DNA of 35,747 bases from Chthoniobacterales bacterium (GTDB taxonomy: Bacteria; Verrucomicrobiota; Verrucomicrobiia; Chthoniobacterales; UBA10450). Made by a program: the position numbers and the translations under genes. The DNA is taken from assembly GCA_025929155.1 (NCBI GenBank), contig JAICMR010000017.1:1-35747 (forward strand), written 5' to 3'. Shown piece by piece: positions 16,942-26,082 of the stretch (its first letter is position 1; every line of letters starts with the position of its first letter). The notes under the pieces are model-generated. The model was not told the origin of the DNA. It ran no database searches and saw nothing but the letters and a program-made list of their open reading frames with translations.

Positions 16942-16954
16942 TTGCGTCACGCAA
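16942..16954. promoter_or_regulatory. Perfect inverted repeat, possible operator
   Basis: TTGCGT-C-ACGCAA is a perfect 6-bp inverted repeat around one central base. It lies in the 160-base divergent gap between the DUF4230 gene (starts 16841, minus) and the transglutaminase gene (starts 17002, plus). The shape fits a dimeric regulator site for either gene. No regulator gene is adjacent, so this is suggestive only. Confidence 0.3.
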
Positions 16955-17001
16955 CAAAATTTTCGCCCCAATCAAAGAGGAAATAGTTACAGCGCGATTT
17001 A

Positions 17002-17862
17002 ATGTGGCGCGTGAAGCTGCGGATCGGCTACGAAACCACTTATTACTACGATGCGCCGGTGCGCTTTTCGCGACATCAATTAAGGCTTTTTCCCAGAGGC
17101 AACCACTTCACTCGTCTGCTCCATTTTCAATTCGGAACCAATGAAAAAGCCACTGTGCGTTTCGCGCGGGACGTCTTCGATAATTGCGTCGTGATTTGCA
17201 ACTACCCCGAGCCCGCGCGGGAACTGCAGTTCGGGCTTCACCTCGATCTCGCGCTCGAGAGGATGAACCCGTTCGATTTCATCCTCTCTTCCGAAGCGGC
17301 GACACTGCCATTTTCCTATCCGCCGAATCTGCAGCGTGTGCTCGCGCCCTTTCAGCAGAGCGCGGAGGAAGAACGGCTGGAGATTCCGGGCTGGGAAGCG
17401 CCCACGCCTGAGTCGCCGCAGCCGACAGTCGCGACTCTGGTGCAGTTGAACGAACGGCTGCACGAGTGTGTCGACTACGAACGGCGCGAGGAAGGGTCCG
17501 CCCGTCCGCCTAACGAGACCCTGCGGATCCGAAAAGGCGCCTGTCGCGACGTCGCCCTGCTCCTTGCGGCAATCCTGCGCCAGAACGGACTGGCCGCGCG
17601 CCTAACGAGTGGATACCTGCGGGAGGCGGACGCGAAAACGAAGCGGGCGGAAGGCTCACTCCACGCCTGGACGGAAGTTTACTTACCGGGCGCGGGCTGG
17701 GTCGGATTGGACCCGACGAACGGAATTTTTTGTAATCACAACTTTATCGCCGCTGCGGTCGGGATCGAACCGGCGGATGTCACACCGATCGACGGTTCCT
17801 ATTATCAACAGGACGCGACGGCAGCGCGTATGACGAGCCGGATCACGCTCGTCAACCTGTGA
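17002..17862 (+). CDS. Transglutaminase-like cysteine protease family protein
   Basis: 286 residues. The N-terminal beta domain (1-110, KLRIGYETTYYYDAPVRFSRHQLRLFPR) is the bacterial transglutaminase-like N-terminal region. The catalytic core has Cys181 in RKGACRDVALLLAAILR, His221 in EGSLHAWTEVYLPGAGW and Asp237 in VGLDPTNG, the Cys-His-Asp triad order of the papain-like transglutaminase fold. Bacterial members act as peptidases or amide hydrolases more often than as crosslinkers. There is no signal peptide, so it is probably cytoplasmic. The recF gene starts 13 bases after its stop and is likely co-transcribed. An AGAGGAAAT sequence about 20 bases before the ATG is too far to be a normal ribosome-binding site. 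Two copies of the dispersed motif flank the catalytic Cys codon (17507 and 17601). Confidence 0.88.
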   Translation: MWRVKLRIGYETTYYYDAPVRFSRHQLRLFPRGNHFTRLLHFQFGTNEKATVRFARDVFDNCVVICNYPEPARELQFGLHLDLALERMNPFDFILSSEAATLPFSYPPNLQRVLAPFQQSAEEERLEIPGWEAPTPESPQPTVATLVQLNERLHECVDYERREEGSARPPNETLRIRKGACRDVALLLAAILRQNGLAARLTSGYLREADAKTKRAEGSLHAWTEVYLPGAGWVGLDPTNGIFCNHNFIAAAVGIEPADVTPIDGSYYQQDATAARMTSRITLVNL

Positions 17863-17874
17863 AAAAGCCGCGTC

Positions 17875-18906
17875 ATGCTTCGCGATCTGCAACTGCGAAA
17901 CTTCCGCTGTTTTCCTTCCACCGCGGTCGAGTTCGACTCCGGATTCAACTTTATCCTGGGCGCGAACGGGCGCGGAAAGACGACGCTCCTGGAAGCAGCC
18001 TGCGTCCTCGTTCGGCTGCAATCGCAACGCGCAGCGACTCTCGCCCCGGTCGTTAGGCAAGGTGAACGATCCTTTGTCGTGGCTGGGCATCTGGATGGGC
18101 ATTTACTCCAGTTTTATTACAGCACGCTGCGGCGGAAAGTGGCCTTCGATCGCGTCGAGCAACGCGATCTGGCGGACTACCTCCGGTTGCTCCGGGTAGT
18201 TTCCTTCGCGAACAATGACCTCGATTTGATCCGCGGCCCGGGCGAATTGCGCCGGCGCTACCTCGACTTCATTGGCAGCCAGGTAACGACAGGTTACCGG
18301 ACGGTACTGCGCGCTTATGAGCGGGCGCTACGCGCCCGCAATGCGCTCCTCAAATTCCCCCACCCTCGGCCGCGCGAGCTGGCTGCCTACACCGAGCCGC
18401 TCGTGGAAGCGGGACTTTCGTTAGGCAAAATGCGGGCGGCGATCGTTCGACGGCTCGCGCCGGCGGCGGAAGCGGCGCATGGAGCGATCAGCGAGGGCGA
18501 AGCATTGGCGCTGACTTACGTGCCGGGCAGTGAAGAGGATTTCGCGGCACAGCTCGAAGCGGTCCGCGCGAACGACGCCCGTCTTCGCCTCACGACGGTG
18601 GGTCCGCAACGCGATGATCTGCGCATAGACGTCGGCGGAATGCCCGCTGGTCAGTTTGCTTCGGAGGGCCAGCAGCGCACTGCCGCACTCGCGCTCAAGC
18701 TCGCGCAGGCTCAACTTTTCGCGGAGGAAGCAGGCCCGCCGCCGTTGCTCCTGATCGACGACATTTTCGGCGAACTCGATCTGGCCCGGCGGAACGCGCT
18801 TCTCGGTTCCTTGCCTAACGATTCCCAGAAAATCGTTACCGCCACCAGCCTGGAGTGGCGCGACAAGGAATGGGAGGGGCCGGTCCTCCAGGTCGAGAAC
18901 CTTTAG
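17875..18906 (+). CDS. recF: DNA replication and repair protein RecF
   Basis: 343 residues. It begins MLRDLQLRNFRCFPS with Walker A GANGRGKTT (29-37). The central part has FANNDLDLIRGPGELRRRYLDFI, and the C-terminal part has GPQRDDL, the signature SEGQQRTAALALKLAQ and Walker B LLLIDDIFGELD, all standard RecF. RecF loads RecA at single-strand gaps with RecO and RecR. Here it is not beside dnaA, dnaN or gyrB but in a run with a transglutaminase-like protein upstream and a YqgE/AlgH protein downstream. Three copies of TCGTTAGGC lie within the gene. Confidence 0.93.
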   Translation: MLRDLQLRNFRCFPSTAVEFDSGFNFILGANGRGKTTLLEAACVLVRLQSQRAATLAPVVRQGERSFVVAGHLDGHLLQFYYSTLRRKVAFDRVEQRDLADYLRLLRVVSFANNDLDLIRGPGELRRRYLDFIGSQVTTGYRTVLRAYERALRARNALLKFPHPRPRELAAYTEPLVEAGLSLGKMRAAIVRRLAPAAEAAHGAISEGEALALTYVPGSEEDFAAQLEAVRANDARLRLTTVGPQRDDLRIDVGGMPAGQFASEGQQRTAALALKLAQAQLFAEEAGPPPLLLIDDIFGELDLARRNALLGSLPNDSQKIVTATSLEWRDKEWEGPVLQVENL

Positions 18907-19017
18907 GTGCACAAGACGGTGCAGAAAGGTGCCGTTTCTCCATGAGATTCGCTCGCTCGATCCACGCAACGGCGGCACCCACTAACTTGCGGAGGCTCTC
19001 GGTGCGTCTTCTATTTC

Positions 19018-19575
19018 ATGATGCGTTCGCCATCTGGAAACCCCCTGAATTTTACCGGCCAGTTGCTGGTCGCGCATCCGAGCATGCTCGATCCGAACTT
19101 CCGCCGGAGCGTGCTGTTTATCTCGACTCACGATGCGAAAGAGGGCGCCATCGGCGTAATCCTTAATCGGCCGCTTCATAAACGAGTCTCCGAGATCGCG
19201 CCCGACGACGCGCCGGCCGCGCTCGCGGAGGTGCCGGTTTATCTTGGCGGTCCGGTTGCGACGAATGAGCTGATGTTCGCGGCGCTCGACTGGAAGAACG
19301 GCGGCGCGCTCATCCTTGATCAAAGCCTGGCACTCGGTGAGGCCTCTTTACCCAGTGACAAGCGCAACGCCGTCCGCGCTTTCGTTGGATATGCCGGGTG
19401 GACCGCCGGCCAGCTCGAGAGAGAGCTCGAGCAACATGCCTGGCTCCTGCAAAAGCCCGATCCCGCCGCGCTGGCGCCGGAACGGCTGCCAAAACTCTGG
19501 TTTGAGATCATGCGCGGCCTCGGCCCGTGGTTTAAACTGCTCGCGGCCGCGCCGGATGATCCTTCTTTGAACTAG
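19018..19575 (+). CDS. YqgE/AlgH family protein (UPF0301, DUF179)
   Basis: 185 residues. Family phrases run the whole length: LNFTGQLLVAHPSMLDPNFRRSVLFI, EGAIGVILNRPL, VPVYLGGPVATNELMF and FVGYAGWTAGQLERELEQHAWLL. The first two codons are both ATG (19018 and 19021); either could start. The family is widespread and cytosolic, with a claimed regulatory link to alginate in Pseudomonas but no settled biochemical role. A 111-base gap separates it from recF, and only about 30 bases separate it from alanine dehydrogenase downstream. The gap shows no clear terminator. Confidence 0.93.
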   Translation: MMRSPSGNPLNFTGQLLVAHPSMLDPNFRRSVLFISTHDAKEGAIGVILNRPLHKRVSEIAPDDAPAALAEVPVYLGGPVATNELMFAALDWKNGGALILDQSLALGEASLPSDKRNAVRAFVGYAGWTAGQLERELEQHAWLLQKPDPAALAPERLPKLWFEIMRGLGPWFKLLAAAPDDPSLN

Positions 19576-19606
19576 CCGCACGCAGGTTCTGGTGCGAATC
19601 AGTGTC

Positions 19607-20734
19607 ATGATCATCGGCATCCCGAAAGAGATAAAGCAGCAGGAGAATCGTGTCAGCCTGCTCCCTTCCGCGGCTTTTCAACTAACCAAACGCGGCCATA
19701 CCGTCCTCGTGCAACAAAATGCCGGCGTTGGCTCCGGTTATCCCGACTCGGATTACGCCGCCGCTGGCGCCGAGATGATCGAGAGTGCTGCGGAGATTTT
19801 CCAGCGGGCCGACATGATTGTGAAAGTCAAAGAGCCGCTGCCTGCTGAGTGGGGGCTGTTGCGCAAGGGTCAGATTCTTTTCACTTACCTGCATCTCGCG
19901 GCCAGCAAACCGCTCACGGAGGCGCTTTTGAAATCCGGTGTGACTGGGGTGGCGTATGAGACAATCCAGGTCGGGCACCGGTTGCCGTTGCTCGAGCCGA
20001 TGAGCGAGATCGCGGGTCGAATGTCGGCCGTGATGGGTGCGTTTTATCTAGCGAAACATAACGGCGGCAATGGCGTGCTTCTCGGCGGCGTGCCGGGAGT
20101 TTTGCCCGGACGCGTCGTCGTGCTCGGTGGTGGCACTTCCGGAGTGAACGCCGCGCGGATGGCGACCGGTCTGGGCGCCGAGGTCACCATTCTCGAGGTC
20201 GATCTCGAGCGGATGCGATTCCTCGATATCACGATGCAGCCCGCGCACACGCTCTATTCGAGCGAAGCCCATCTCACGGAGCTCATGCCCTCGGTCGATT
20301 TACTGATCGGCGCTGTACTCGTGCCTGGAGCGAAAGCTCCCAAGCTGATCACGCGGGAAATGTTGCGCGCGATGCGGCCAGGAAGCGTGGTCGTTGACAT
20401 CGCTATCGACCAGGGTGGTTGCGTGGAAACATCCCGCCCGACGACGCACTTGGACCCAATCTTTGTCGAGGAAGGAGTCATTCACTATTGCGTCGCGAAC
20501 ATGCCTGCGGCTTATGCGCGAACGGCGACGCAAGCCCTGACCAATATTACTTATCGCTACGTTCAATTGCTCGCGGATCTCGGATTGAAGGAAGCCTGCG
20601 AGCGCCAACCCGCGCTCATCGGCGGCATCAACACGATGGATGGCCGACTCACTCACCGGGCGGTTGCCGAAGCCCACGGGATGGAATCGGAGCCAGCTTT
20701 TTCCTCCGTCGAAGCGGCCGCCTCGCCATCGTAA
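19607..20734 (+). CDS. ald: Alanine dehydrogenase
   Basis: 375 residues from the ATG at 19607; a GTG at 19592 adds five residues but [18 protein letters not shown] is the standard start. It interconverts L-alanine and pyruvate plus ammonia with NAD. Substrate-site residues Arg15, Lys75 (VKVKEP) and His96 (TYLHLAAS) are present, as is the nucleotide-binding glycine motif [10 protein letters not shown] (near 175) and the [18 protein letters not shown] segment with the catalytic Asp. The C-terminal tail beyond [15 protein letters not shown] is short and Ser/Ala-rich. Role: alanine catabolism and nitrogen assimilation. A hairpin follows the stop. Confidence 0.96.
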   Translation: MIIGIPKEIKQQENRVSLLPSAAFQLTKRGHTVLVQQNAGVGSGYPDSDYAAAGAEMIESAAEIFQRADMIVKVKEPLPAEWGLLRKGQILFTYLHLAASKPLTEALLKSGVTGVAYETIQVGHRLPLLEPMSEIAGRMSAVMGAFYLAKHNGGNGVLLGGVPGVLPGRVVVLGGGTSGVNAARMATGLGAEVTILEVDLERMRFLDITMQPAHTLYSSEAHLTELMPSVDLLIGAVLVPGAKAPKLITREMLRAMRPGSVVVDIAIDQGGCVETSRPTTHLDPIFVEEGVIHYCVANMPAAYARTATQALTNITYRYVQLLADLGLKEACERQPALIGGINTMDGRLTHRAVAEAHGMESEPAFSSVEAAASPS

Positions 20735-20755
20735 AACGAGTCGCTCTTTTTCAAA

Positions 20756-20772
20756 CCGCGACCGGTTCGCGG
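20756..20772 (+). terminator. Short hairpin after alanine dehydrogenase
   Basis: CCGCGA (20756-20761) pairs with TCGCGG (20767-20772) around a 5-base loop, 22 bases after the ald stop codon. It is followed by AAAAATTAAATT rather than a T-run and preceded by CTTTTT. It may be a weak terminator, but the tail is atypical. Confidence 0.35.
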
Positions 20773-20852
20773 AAAAATTAAATTCTACAGAGCCAAAATG
20801 TTTTCTTGCCCCGAATCAATTGTTAACCCAACGTGGCCGTTCATCCAAACCT

Positions 20853-21146
20853 ATGAAGAAATATATCTGCATCCTGGCTAGCGCCGCGCTCCTCGTAGCG
20901 TGCGAACAAAAAACCGAAACCGCAGCTCCGGCTGCATCACCCGGCGAGACAACGGAAAATAATACGACGGTTGTAAACCCAAGTGCGTCTCCGGCGACTT
21001 CTACGGACACAACCACTAATACCACCGTTACGACTTCTCCGGCGGAAGCGACAACTCCGGCGACCAGCCCGATGGAGACCGCCAGCCCAGCCGCTGAAAC
21101 TAGCACGACGACGGAGACCTCGACGACGACGTCGCCGACTCCCTAA
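20853..21146 (+). CDS. Small Thr/Ser-rich lipoprotein
   Basis: 97 residues from the ATG at 20853 (MKKYICILASAALLVACEQK). The frame continues upstream but without a signal sequence. Lipobox LVAC makes Cys17 the lipidated residue after signal peptidase II cleavage. The remainder is almost entirely Thr, Ser, Ala, Pro, Glu and Asn, a disordered linker with no domain. Such proteins are common as short envelope lipoproteins; function cannot be assigned. No Shine-Dalgarno is visible. A strong intrinsic terminator follows 16 bases after the stop. Confidence 0.75.
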   Translation: MKKYICILASAALLVACEQKTETAAPAASPGETTENNTTVVNPSASPATSTDTTTNTTVTTSPAEATTPATSPMETASPAAETSTTTETSTTTSPTP

Positions 21147-21162
21147 CCCTATTTTAACCCAC

Positions 21163-21200
21163 AAAAACCTTCCTTCGGCTTCGTCCGAAGGAAGGTTTTT
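21163..21200 (+). terminator. Rho-independent terminator
   Basis: AAAAACCTTCCTTCGG (21163-21178) and CCGAAGGAAGGTTTTT (21185-21200) are perfect reverse complements with a 6-base loop, giving an 11-bp stem flanked by an A-run and a T-run. It terminates the lipoprotein transcript and could work in both directions. A second small stem, GGCTGCG (21208-21214) with CGCAGCC (21235-21241), follows directly. Confidence 0.9.
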
Positions 21201-21656
21201 GCTGTACGGCTGCGGCGATAGCTTCAGGGGAAGTCGCAGCCCGATCTCCGAGTTGTCATTTGAGACGATTTCGTCTTGGTAGGGCTCGCCGGTGACTGAA
21301 AGCCACCAATTTCTACACGAATGTTTTGCAGGCGCATGTCTTCCCAATCTAAAACATCCGAAGTCCAAGCGGTGCCGCAGATGCTGTCCTACCGGTAGTG
21401 TGTCGCGGTAATCGCGCGCCCTGTTAGCCTGTGTAAAGGAAATGTCCGGCGATAGTGTAATCAATCAGGTGGCATCTTCCTGACGCTTCTGCAGTAGGAA
21501 CGGCAGATGAAGGGGGTCAGCCAGCTTGTGATTGATTTCCGTGGGTAGAAAATTCAGCCTAGTGATGTCGTATCTGCCCGGCGCCCTATAGGTGCGCGTC
21601 CCCCCTGTCGCATCTGAACCAGCTGACGTTCGCGCTCTCGCGGCAATTCACGTCCG
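21201..21656. other. 456-base stretch without a recognisable gene
   Basis: It lies between the terminator and the end of the metallophosphoesterase gene. Short open frames exist on both strands, but none resembles a protein family and all are interrupted. Composition is less GC-rich than its neighbours. Apart from a small stem at 21208-21241, I see no tRNA-like fold, repeat arm or transposon end. It could be a decayed gene or hold a small RNA. Confidence 0.4.
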
Positions 21657-22463
21657 TTAGGCACGAACCCACCCACTTGGCGCGCGATCGAACCGCTGAG
21701 TAGGCGTCGCCGCAAACTTTTCGCGAGCCGGCTGCCAAAGGTAAGGCTCGATTGCGATCCGGTCGGTTTCAATTCGGATAAAATTAAAGGAGTTCGCTTC
21801 GCCGCGGCCGCGAGTCGAGGTGGTTGTGCCGGTCTGGGCGATCAGCGCTGAGTAACCTTCGATGCGGTAACGTGTCGCGGTTAGCCCAGTGTGTTGCAGG
21901 TGCAGATGGCCGGAAAGAATCAGGTCCACGCCAGCCGCGGCGAGACCTTCCATTGCCATTGCTGACCGGCCGACGAGGTGATGACGCGTTCCCGGCGGCA
22001 GGTCGAACGGATGATGTGTCACCACAACTTTTACGATCTGCTTTTCCACATCCGCAAAAACTTCCCGCGCATGAGCAATCTGCTGCACGTTGATTCGACC
22101 GTATTTCCGCGTCAAGGAGCGCGCAGTGTTGATGCCCAGCACGGCTATTTCTTCGTCGTGAAAAAATGGCGCGAGATCGCGCGTGATGTAGCGCCGGTAA
22201 CGCCCGAGTGGACTCAGGAACCGCCGGACCACGTCCCAAAGCGGAATGTCGTGATTCCCCGGCACAACAAGCCGCGGCTCCGGCAGCCGATCGAGAAAGG
22301 CGCGCGCCGCCTCGAATTGATTGCGCCGCGCCCGCTGTGTGAAATCACCGGAGACGACGACGAGATCAGGCGCAAGCTGCTGCGCCAGATCCACAATTGA
22401 CTCGACCAGCGAGAGGTCCACCCGCCCGAAGTGGAGATCGGAAAGGTGAAGCAGTTTTCTCAC
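21657..22463 (-). CDS. Calcineurin-like metallophosphoesterase
   Basis: 268 residues from the GTG at 22463, whose last bases overlap the upstream kinase stop as GTGA. MRKLLHLSDLHFG is the usual start of this family, so longer frames are rejected. Two-metal-centre motifs are complete: D9-x-H11 (LSDLHFG), Asp40 in VVSGDFTQ, GNHD (69-72), His150 in VVTHHPF and GHLH (185-188). The family includes cyclic-nucleotide phosphodiesterases and UDP-diacylglucosamine or other phosphoesterases. Translational coupling to a lipid-kinase-like gene hints at a phospholipid-related substrate, but this is inference. It is the last gene of the minus-strand run that begins with actA. Confidence 0.9.
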   Translation of the reverse strand: MRKLLHLSDLHFGRVDLSLVESIVDLAQQLAPDLVVVSGDFTQRARRNQFEAARAFLDRLPEPRLVVPGNHDIPLWDVVRRFLSPLGRYRRYITRDLAPFFHDEEIAVLGINTARSLTRKYGRINVQQIAHAREVFADVEKQIVKVVVTHHPFDLPPGTRHHLVGRSAMAMEGLAAAGVDLILSGHLHLQHTGLTATRYRIEGYSALIAQTGTTTSTRGRGEANSFNFIRIETDRIAIEPYLWQPAREKFAATPTQRFDRAPSGWVRA

Positions 22464-23368
22464 CTCTCTAACTGCTCCCCTGGCGCTATCACGCAAAGCT
22501 CATCTTCTCCGACGCAAAAACGGAGTGGGCTTTCCAACCGCTCGAGATCGCCATCCACTGCTGCCCGCACCTGGCGGCGGCGCAGCGTCTCGATCGTGAC
22601 ATCGGAAGTACAGATGACATCGTAGTCCACCCCTGCACGTAACCGGCGCAAAAGCACGCGCAGCCCGAGACGCGGAATCGTTAGGCGACCACCCATTCGC
22701 GCGACGTAAAGCGCGAACTGATCCCGTTCGAGACACTCCTTGCCGGCGAGTGCGAAGGCCTCCATCTGAAATGCATTCGAACAGACCATCACGAGCGGCG
22801 TCTCGCGGACGGTTTCACCCTTTTCCGTCGCGAGACGTACTCGCAAACGAGGCGGCGGTTGGAAGGCCGTGAGCGCGACCGAAAGGTAGGCGTTGAGCTG
22901 ATTTCTACCCCAGCGCCGATAAATCTGGCGACGTTTCAGCAGCACCGCCGGATGAATCCCAATGCTGGTGTTGTTCAGGATGAGCCGGCCATTTAGCTCA
23001 AGCACGGAAGCGCGAACTGTGCGTCCGGCTACGATCACTTTTGCAGCTTCGCCGGGTGCGAGAGGAATCTTAAGGTTCTTTGCAAAGTAGTTGAAAGTAC
23101 CAAGCGGAATGACTCCGAGTGTTTTCCGATGCTTTAGAGCCGCCGCCGCCACGCAACAGATTGTCCCGTCACCGCCGCCCGCGACCAATACCGCGCAATT
23201 GCTCGCGCTCTTCGCCTCCGCAACGTTGCCGAGATCGTCCCCGCTGGCGATCGAGATGTGAAAGCTGCGGCCGGATTCGCGCAAGACTTTGGCGATGACT
23301 TCCTGCGTCTCGTCGACCTTTTGGGAACCAGCTTTTGCGTTGAGGATAACCTCGATGGACCCCTGCAT
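22460..23368 (-). CDS. Diacylglycerol kinase family lipid kinase (DagK/YegS-like)
   Basis: 302 residues from the ATG at 23368 (MQGSIEVILNAKAGS); 19 further codons upstream are open but overlap the coxA end. The DAGK catalytic domain motif GGGDGT is at 64-69, followed by VIPLGTFNYFAKNLKIP, the canonical GTxNDFA-type loop (here GTFNYFA). A C-terminal beta domain ends in VDGDLERLESPLRF. The family phosphorylates diacylglycerol or related lipids at the inner membrane. It starts 49 bases after coxA on the same strand and is coupled to the metallophosphoesterase by a 4-base overlap. It holds one exact motif copy (22678). Confidence 0.88.
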   Translation of the reverse strand: MQGSIEVILNAKAGSQKVDETQEVIAKVLRESGRSFHISIASGDDLGNVAEAKSASNCAVLVAGGGDGTICCVAAAALKHRKTLGVIPLGTFNYFAKNLKIPLAPGEAAKVIVAGRTVRASVLELNGRLILNNTSIGIHPAVLLKRRQIYRRWGRNQLNAYLSVALTAFQPPPRLRVRLATEKGETVRETPLVMVCSNAFQMEAFALAGKECLERDQFALYVARMGGRLTIPRLGLRVLLRRLRAGVDYDVICTSDVTIETLRRRQVRAAVDGDLERLESPLRFCVGEDELCVIAPGEQLER

Positions 23369-23417
23369 CGGCCAAAGAGATGCAGGACCCGAGAGATTGC
23401 AACGAGCGAAGCCTGCC

Positions 23418-25082
23418 TCAGCCAAGCGTGGCGACGTCCAAAACGTCGTCCTCCTCCGCGGAGTATTGATAAGGCGGTCCAGTCACTACCGGTGTCTCCT
23501 TGAAGTTATGTTTCGGAGGCGGCGACTGAGTCTGCCATTCCAGGCCCGTGGCGCGCCAGGGATTAGGCCCGGCGATCCGGCCGCGCCTTAGCGACCAGAT
23601 AAAATAAATCAACGGCAAAGCATACCCGACGCCCAGAATGGATGCTCCGGCAGTCGAAAGGATATGAAAGACTTGGAATTCTGGCGGATAAGCATGATAG
23701 CGCCGCGGCATTCCGAGATAGCCCATGATGAACTGCGGGAAGAAAGTCAGGTTAAAACCAATAAAGGTAATGATCGCAGCCATTTTCCCGAGGAATTCCG
23801 GGTAGAGCCGGCCGGTGATCTTTGGCCACCAAAAGTGCAGCCCGCCCATGAAAGCCATGACCATTCCGCCCACCATGATGTAGTGGAAATGCGCCACGAT
23901 GAAGTAGGTGTCCGTCACATGCACATCCACCGCCAGCGAGGCAAGGAAGAGGCCGGTTAACCCTCCGATCGTGAAAAGGCCAATAAACCCCAGCGCGTAG
24001 AGCATCGGCGTTTGAAAGGTAATCGAGCCTTTGTAGAGAGTCGCGGTCCAGTTGAAGACCTTGATCCCCGAAGGCACTGCCACGATAAAGCTGAGAATGG
24101 AGAAAACCATTCCCGCATAGATCGATTGCGAGCTAACAAACATATGATGTCCCCAGACCAGGAAACCAAGCATCGCGATCGCCATACTGGCGCAAGCCAC
24201 CCAGGCATAACCAAAAATCCGCTTTCGCGAAAAACAGGTGATTAACTCACTGATCACACCCATTCCGGGTAGAATCATGATGTAAACCGCTGGATGAGAG
24301 TAAAACCAAAAGAGATGTTGAAACAAAATCGGATCCCCGCCCAGCTTCGGATCAAAGATACCTACTCCCCAAAATCGCTCGACCGACATCAAGGCCAGGG
24401 TGATCGCGAGCACGGGAGTAGCCAGGACGAGGATCAGACTCGTCGCATAGAGTGACCAGACAAACAGTGGCAGCCGAAACCAGGTTAGTCCCGGCGCCCG
24501 CATCCGATGAGTGGTGACGATGAAATTCAGTCCCGTCAAAATCGAAGCAAAGCCTGCGATAAAGACGCCAGCTGCCATTGAAATGACGTGCGAATTTGCG
24601 TAGGTCGTGCTGTAGGGTGTGTAGAAGGTCCAACCCGTATCGACACCGCCGCGGATGAGCGACCATAAGGCAAGTGCACCTCCCGCGATAAAGAGGTACC
24701 AGCTTAGAAGATTCAGCTTCGGGAAAGCGACATCACGCGCTCCGATCATTAAGGGAAGCAGAAAGTTTCCCAGGACCGTGGGGACCGATGGGATCAGGAA
24801 GAACCAAACCATGATCGTGCCATGAATCGTAAAGAGCTTATTGTAAGTCTCCGAGGTAACGAGATCTCCCTGCGGAGTGAGGAGCTCGATTCGCATCAGA
24901 GCCGCAGCAACACTTCCAATTGTAAAGAAAAAGATTAGCGTCCAAAGGTACAGGATCGCTATTCGCTTGTGATCGGTCGTTAGGAGCCAGGATCGAACAC
25001 TGTGCTCGCGGTTGAGATAGTTCACGGGCGCCATCTCCCCGGATGTCCTGACAAGTTCTGCGGTCGCTGTTTGCATGGTCAT
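23418..25082 (-). CDS. coxA: Cytochrome c oxidase subunit I, A2-type
   Basis: 554 residues from the ATG at 25082, which has a good ribosome-binding site (GGGAGG just upstream). It is the catalytic heme-copper subunit: about 12 membrane helices, low-spin heme ligands His87 and His400, CuB ligands His263, His312 and His313, high-spin heme ligand His398, cross-linked Tyr267 and K-channel Lys341 (SGIKVFNW). The helix VI motif reads YSHPAVY rather than GHPEVY, so the D-channel glutamate is replaced by the Tyr-Ser pair that defines A2-type oxidases such as Thermus and Rhodothermus caa3. It ends in a short hydrophilic tail, so subunit III is not fused. No separate coxC follows; the next gene is a lipid kinase. 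Confidence 0.96.
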   Translation of the reverse strand: MTMQTATAELVRTSGEMAPVNYLNREHSVRSWLLTTDHKRIAILYLWTLIFFFTIGSVAAALMRIELLTPQGDLVTSETYNKLFTIHGTIMVWFFLIPSVPTVLGNFLLPLMIGARDVAFPKLNLLSWYLFIAGGALALWSLIRGGVDTGWTFYTPYSTTYANSHVISMAAGVFIAGFASILTGLNFIVTTHRMRAPGLTWFRLPLFVWSLYATSLILVLATPVLAITLALMSVERFWGVGIFDPKLGGDPILFQHLFWFYSHPAVYIMILPGMGVISELITCFSRKRIFGYAWVACASMAIAMLGFLVWGHHMFVSSQSIYAGMVFSILSFIVAVPSGIKVFNWTATLYKGSITFQTPMLYALGFIGLFTIGGLTGLFLASLAVDVHVTDTYFIVAHFHYIMVGGMVMAFMGGLHFWWPKITGRLYPEFLGKMAAIITFIGFNLTFFPQFIMGYLGMPRRYHAYPPEFQVFHILSTAGASILGVGYALPLIYFIWSLRRGRIAGPNPWRATGLEWQTQSPPPKHNFKETPVVTGPPYQYSAEEDDVLDVATLG

Positions 25083-25137
25083 TTTCCTCCCTGCATCAGA
25101 AGAGAGAGTTGTGCGCTTCCTATCTTGTCGAGCAAAT

Positions 25138-26082
25138 TCACTTACCTCCCTGCGGCTGATCACCAATCGATTTGAGATAGGCAATGATCTGCATGATCTC
25201 CTCCTCGCTGATATGTCCCGTAAAGCTGGGCATCAGGTTCGCGTAGCCCGCGGAGATCTGCTTGGCGGGCAAAAGAATCGAATCACGAATATATTGATCG
25301 TCTGCCGTCACAATCTCGCCGGAGGCCAGTGGCACCTGCTTGCCATAAATCCCTTCCAGGGGCGGCGCGTGGATGACTGAACTGCCTACATGGCAACCGC
25401 TGCAGCCTTTGTCGTGAAAGAGCCTGCGTCCCTCCAGGGTAATCGAGCGGCCAGTCTCACCCGTGGTCAGCCAGCGCTGATAGTCAGCCGGCCGCATCAC
25501 CACGACCCGACCTATCATTCGGGAGTGATCAGTCCCGCAATATTCCGCACAAAAGAGATGGTATTCACCCAGGCGCGTGGGGTGAAACCATTCCGTTGTG
25601 TATCTGCCCGGCACGACGTCCTGCTTTGTCCGAAAAGCGGGAATAAAAAAGCTATGAATGACATCCTGCGAAGCCATCGTGAGTTCGACGTTGCTGCCCA
25701 ATGGCACATGTAACTCATCAATCTCCTTCTTTCCCTCCGCATGTTGCAGTTTCCACATCCACTGCTTGGCGACCACCTGCACTTGCAAGGCATCCTGAGG
25801 AGGTCGCTCGACATGATAATAAATCACTGCGCCCCAGACGAAGAAGCCGAGCCCAATAAGTAGCGGCAAGAGCGTCCAGCCGCATTCGAGAAGATTGTTG
25901 CCTTGCGATGGGTTCGATCGATCGACTTTTGCGCCCCGTCGATAGCGAATACAGAAAAAGATCAGCGGGATAAAGACGAGTAGGCAGAAAAACACCAGCA
26001 TTGCCGTCAGTCCGTAATAAAGCCAGTCGACCTGCTGCGCGCTGCTGGATCCTTGTACTGGGAAAAGACGAAACTTATCCAT
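25138..26082 (-). CDS. coxB: Cytochrome c oxidase subunit II with fused cytochrome c (caa3)
   Basis: 314 residues. Two membrane helices (about 22-45 and 70-90) are followed by the CuA cupredoxin domain. CuA ligands are His143, Cys178, Glu180 carbonyl, Cys182, His186 and Met189 ([12 protein letters not shown]). A C-terminal cytochrome c domain follows with heme motif CSGCH (227-231) and probable axial Met284 (NLMPSF). This fusion defines caa3 oxidases, which take electrons directly from a membrane-bound donor, here most likely ACIII. It overlaps the end of sco by 8 bases, and coxA starts 55 bases downstream. Confidence 0.95.
   Translation of the reverse strand: MDKFRLFPVQGSSSAQQVDWLYYGLTAMLVFFCLLVFIPLIFFCIRYRRGAKVDRSNPSQGNNLLECGWTLLPLLIGLGFFVWGAVIYYHVERPPQDALQVQVVAKQWMWKLQHAEGKKEIDELHVPLGSNVELTMASQDVIHSFFIPAFRTKQDVVPGRYTTEWFHPTRLGEYHLFCAEYCGTDHSRMIGRVVVMRPADYQRWLTTGETGRSITLEGRRLFHDKGCSGCHVGSSVIHAPPLEGIYGKQVPLASGEIVTADDQYIRDSILLPAKQISAGYANLMPSFTGHISEEEIMQIIAYLKSIGDQPQGGK

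Noticed and set aside
20640-20852. Longer frame ahead of the Thr-rich lipoprotein
   Set aside because: It overlaps the ald end in another frame and has no signal peptide. The lipobox fits only the ATG at 20853.
21163-21241. Riboswitch or attachment site after the lipoprotein
   Set aside because: The structure is explained by an intrinsic terminator followed by one short stem; no downstream gene on the same strand to regulate.
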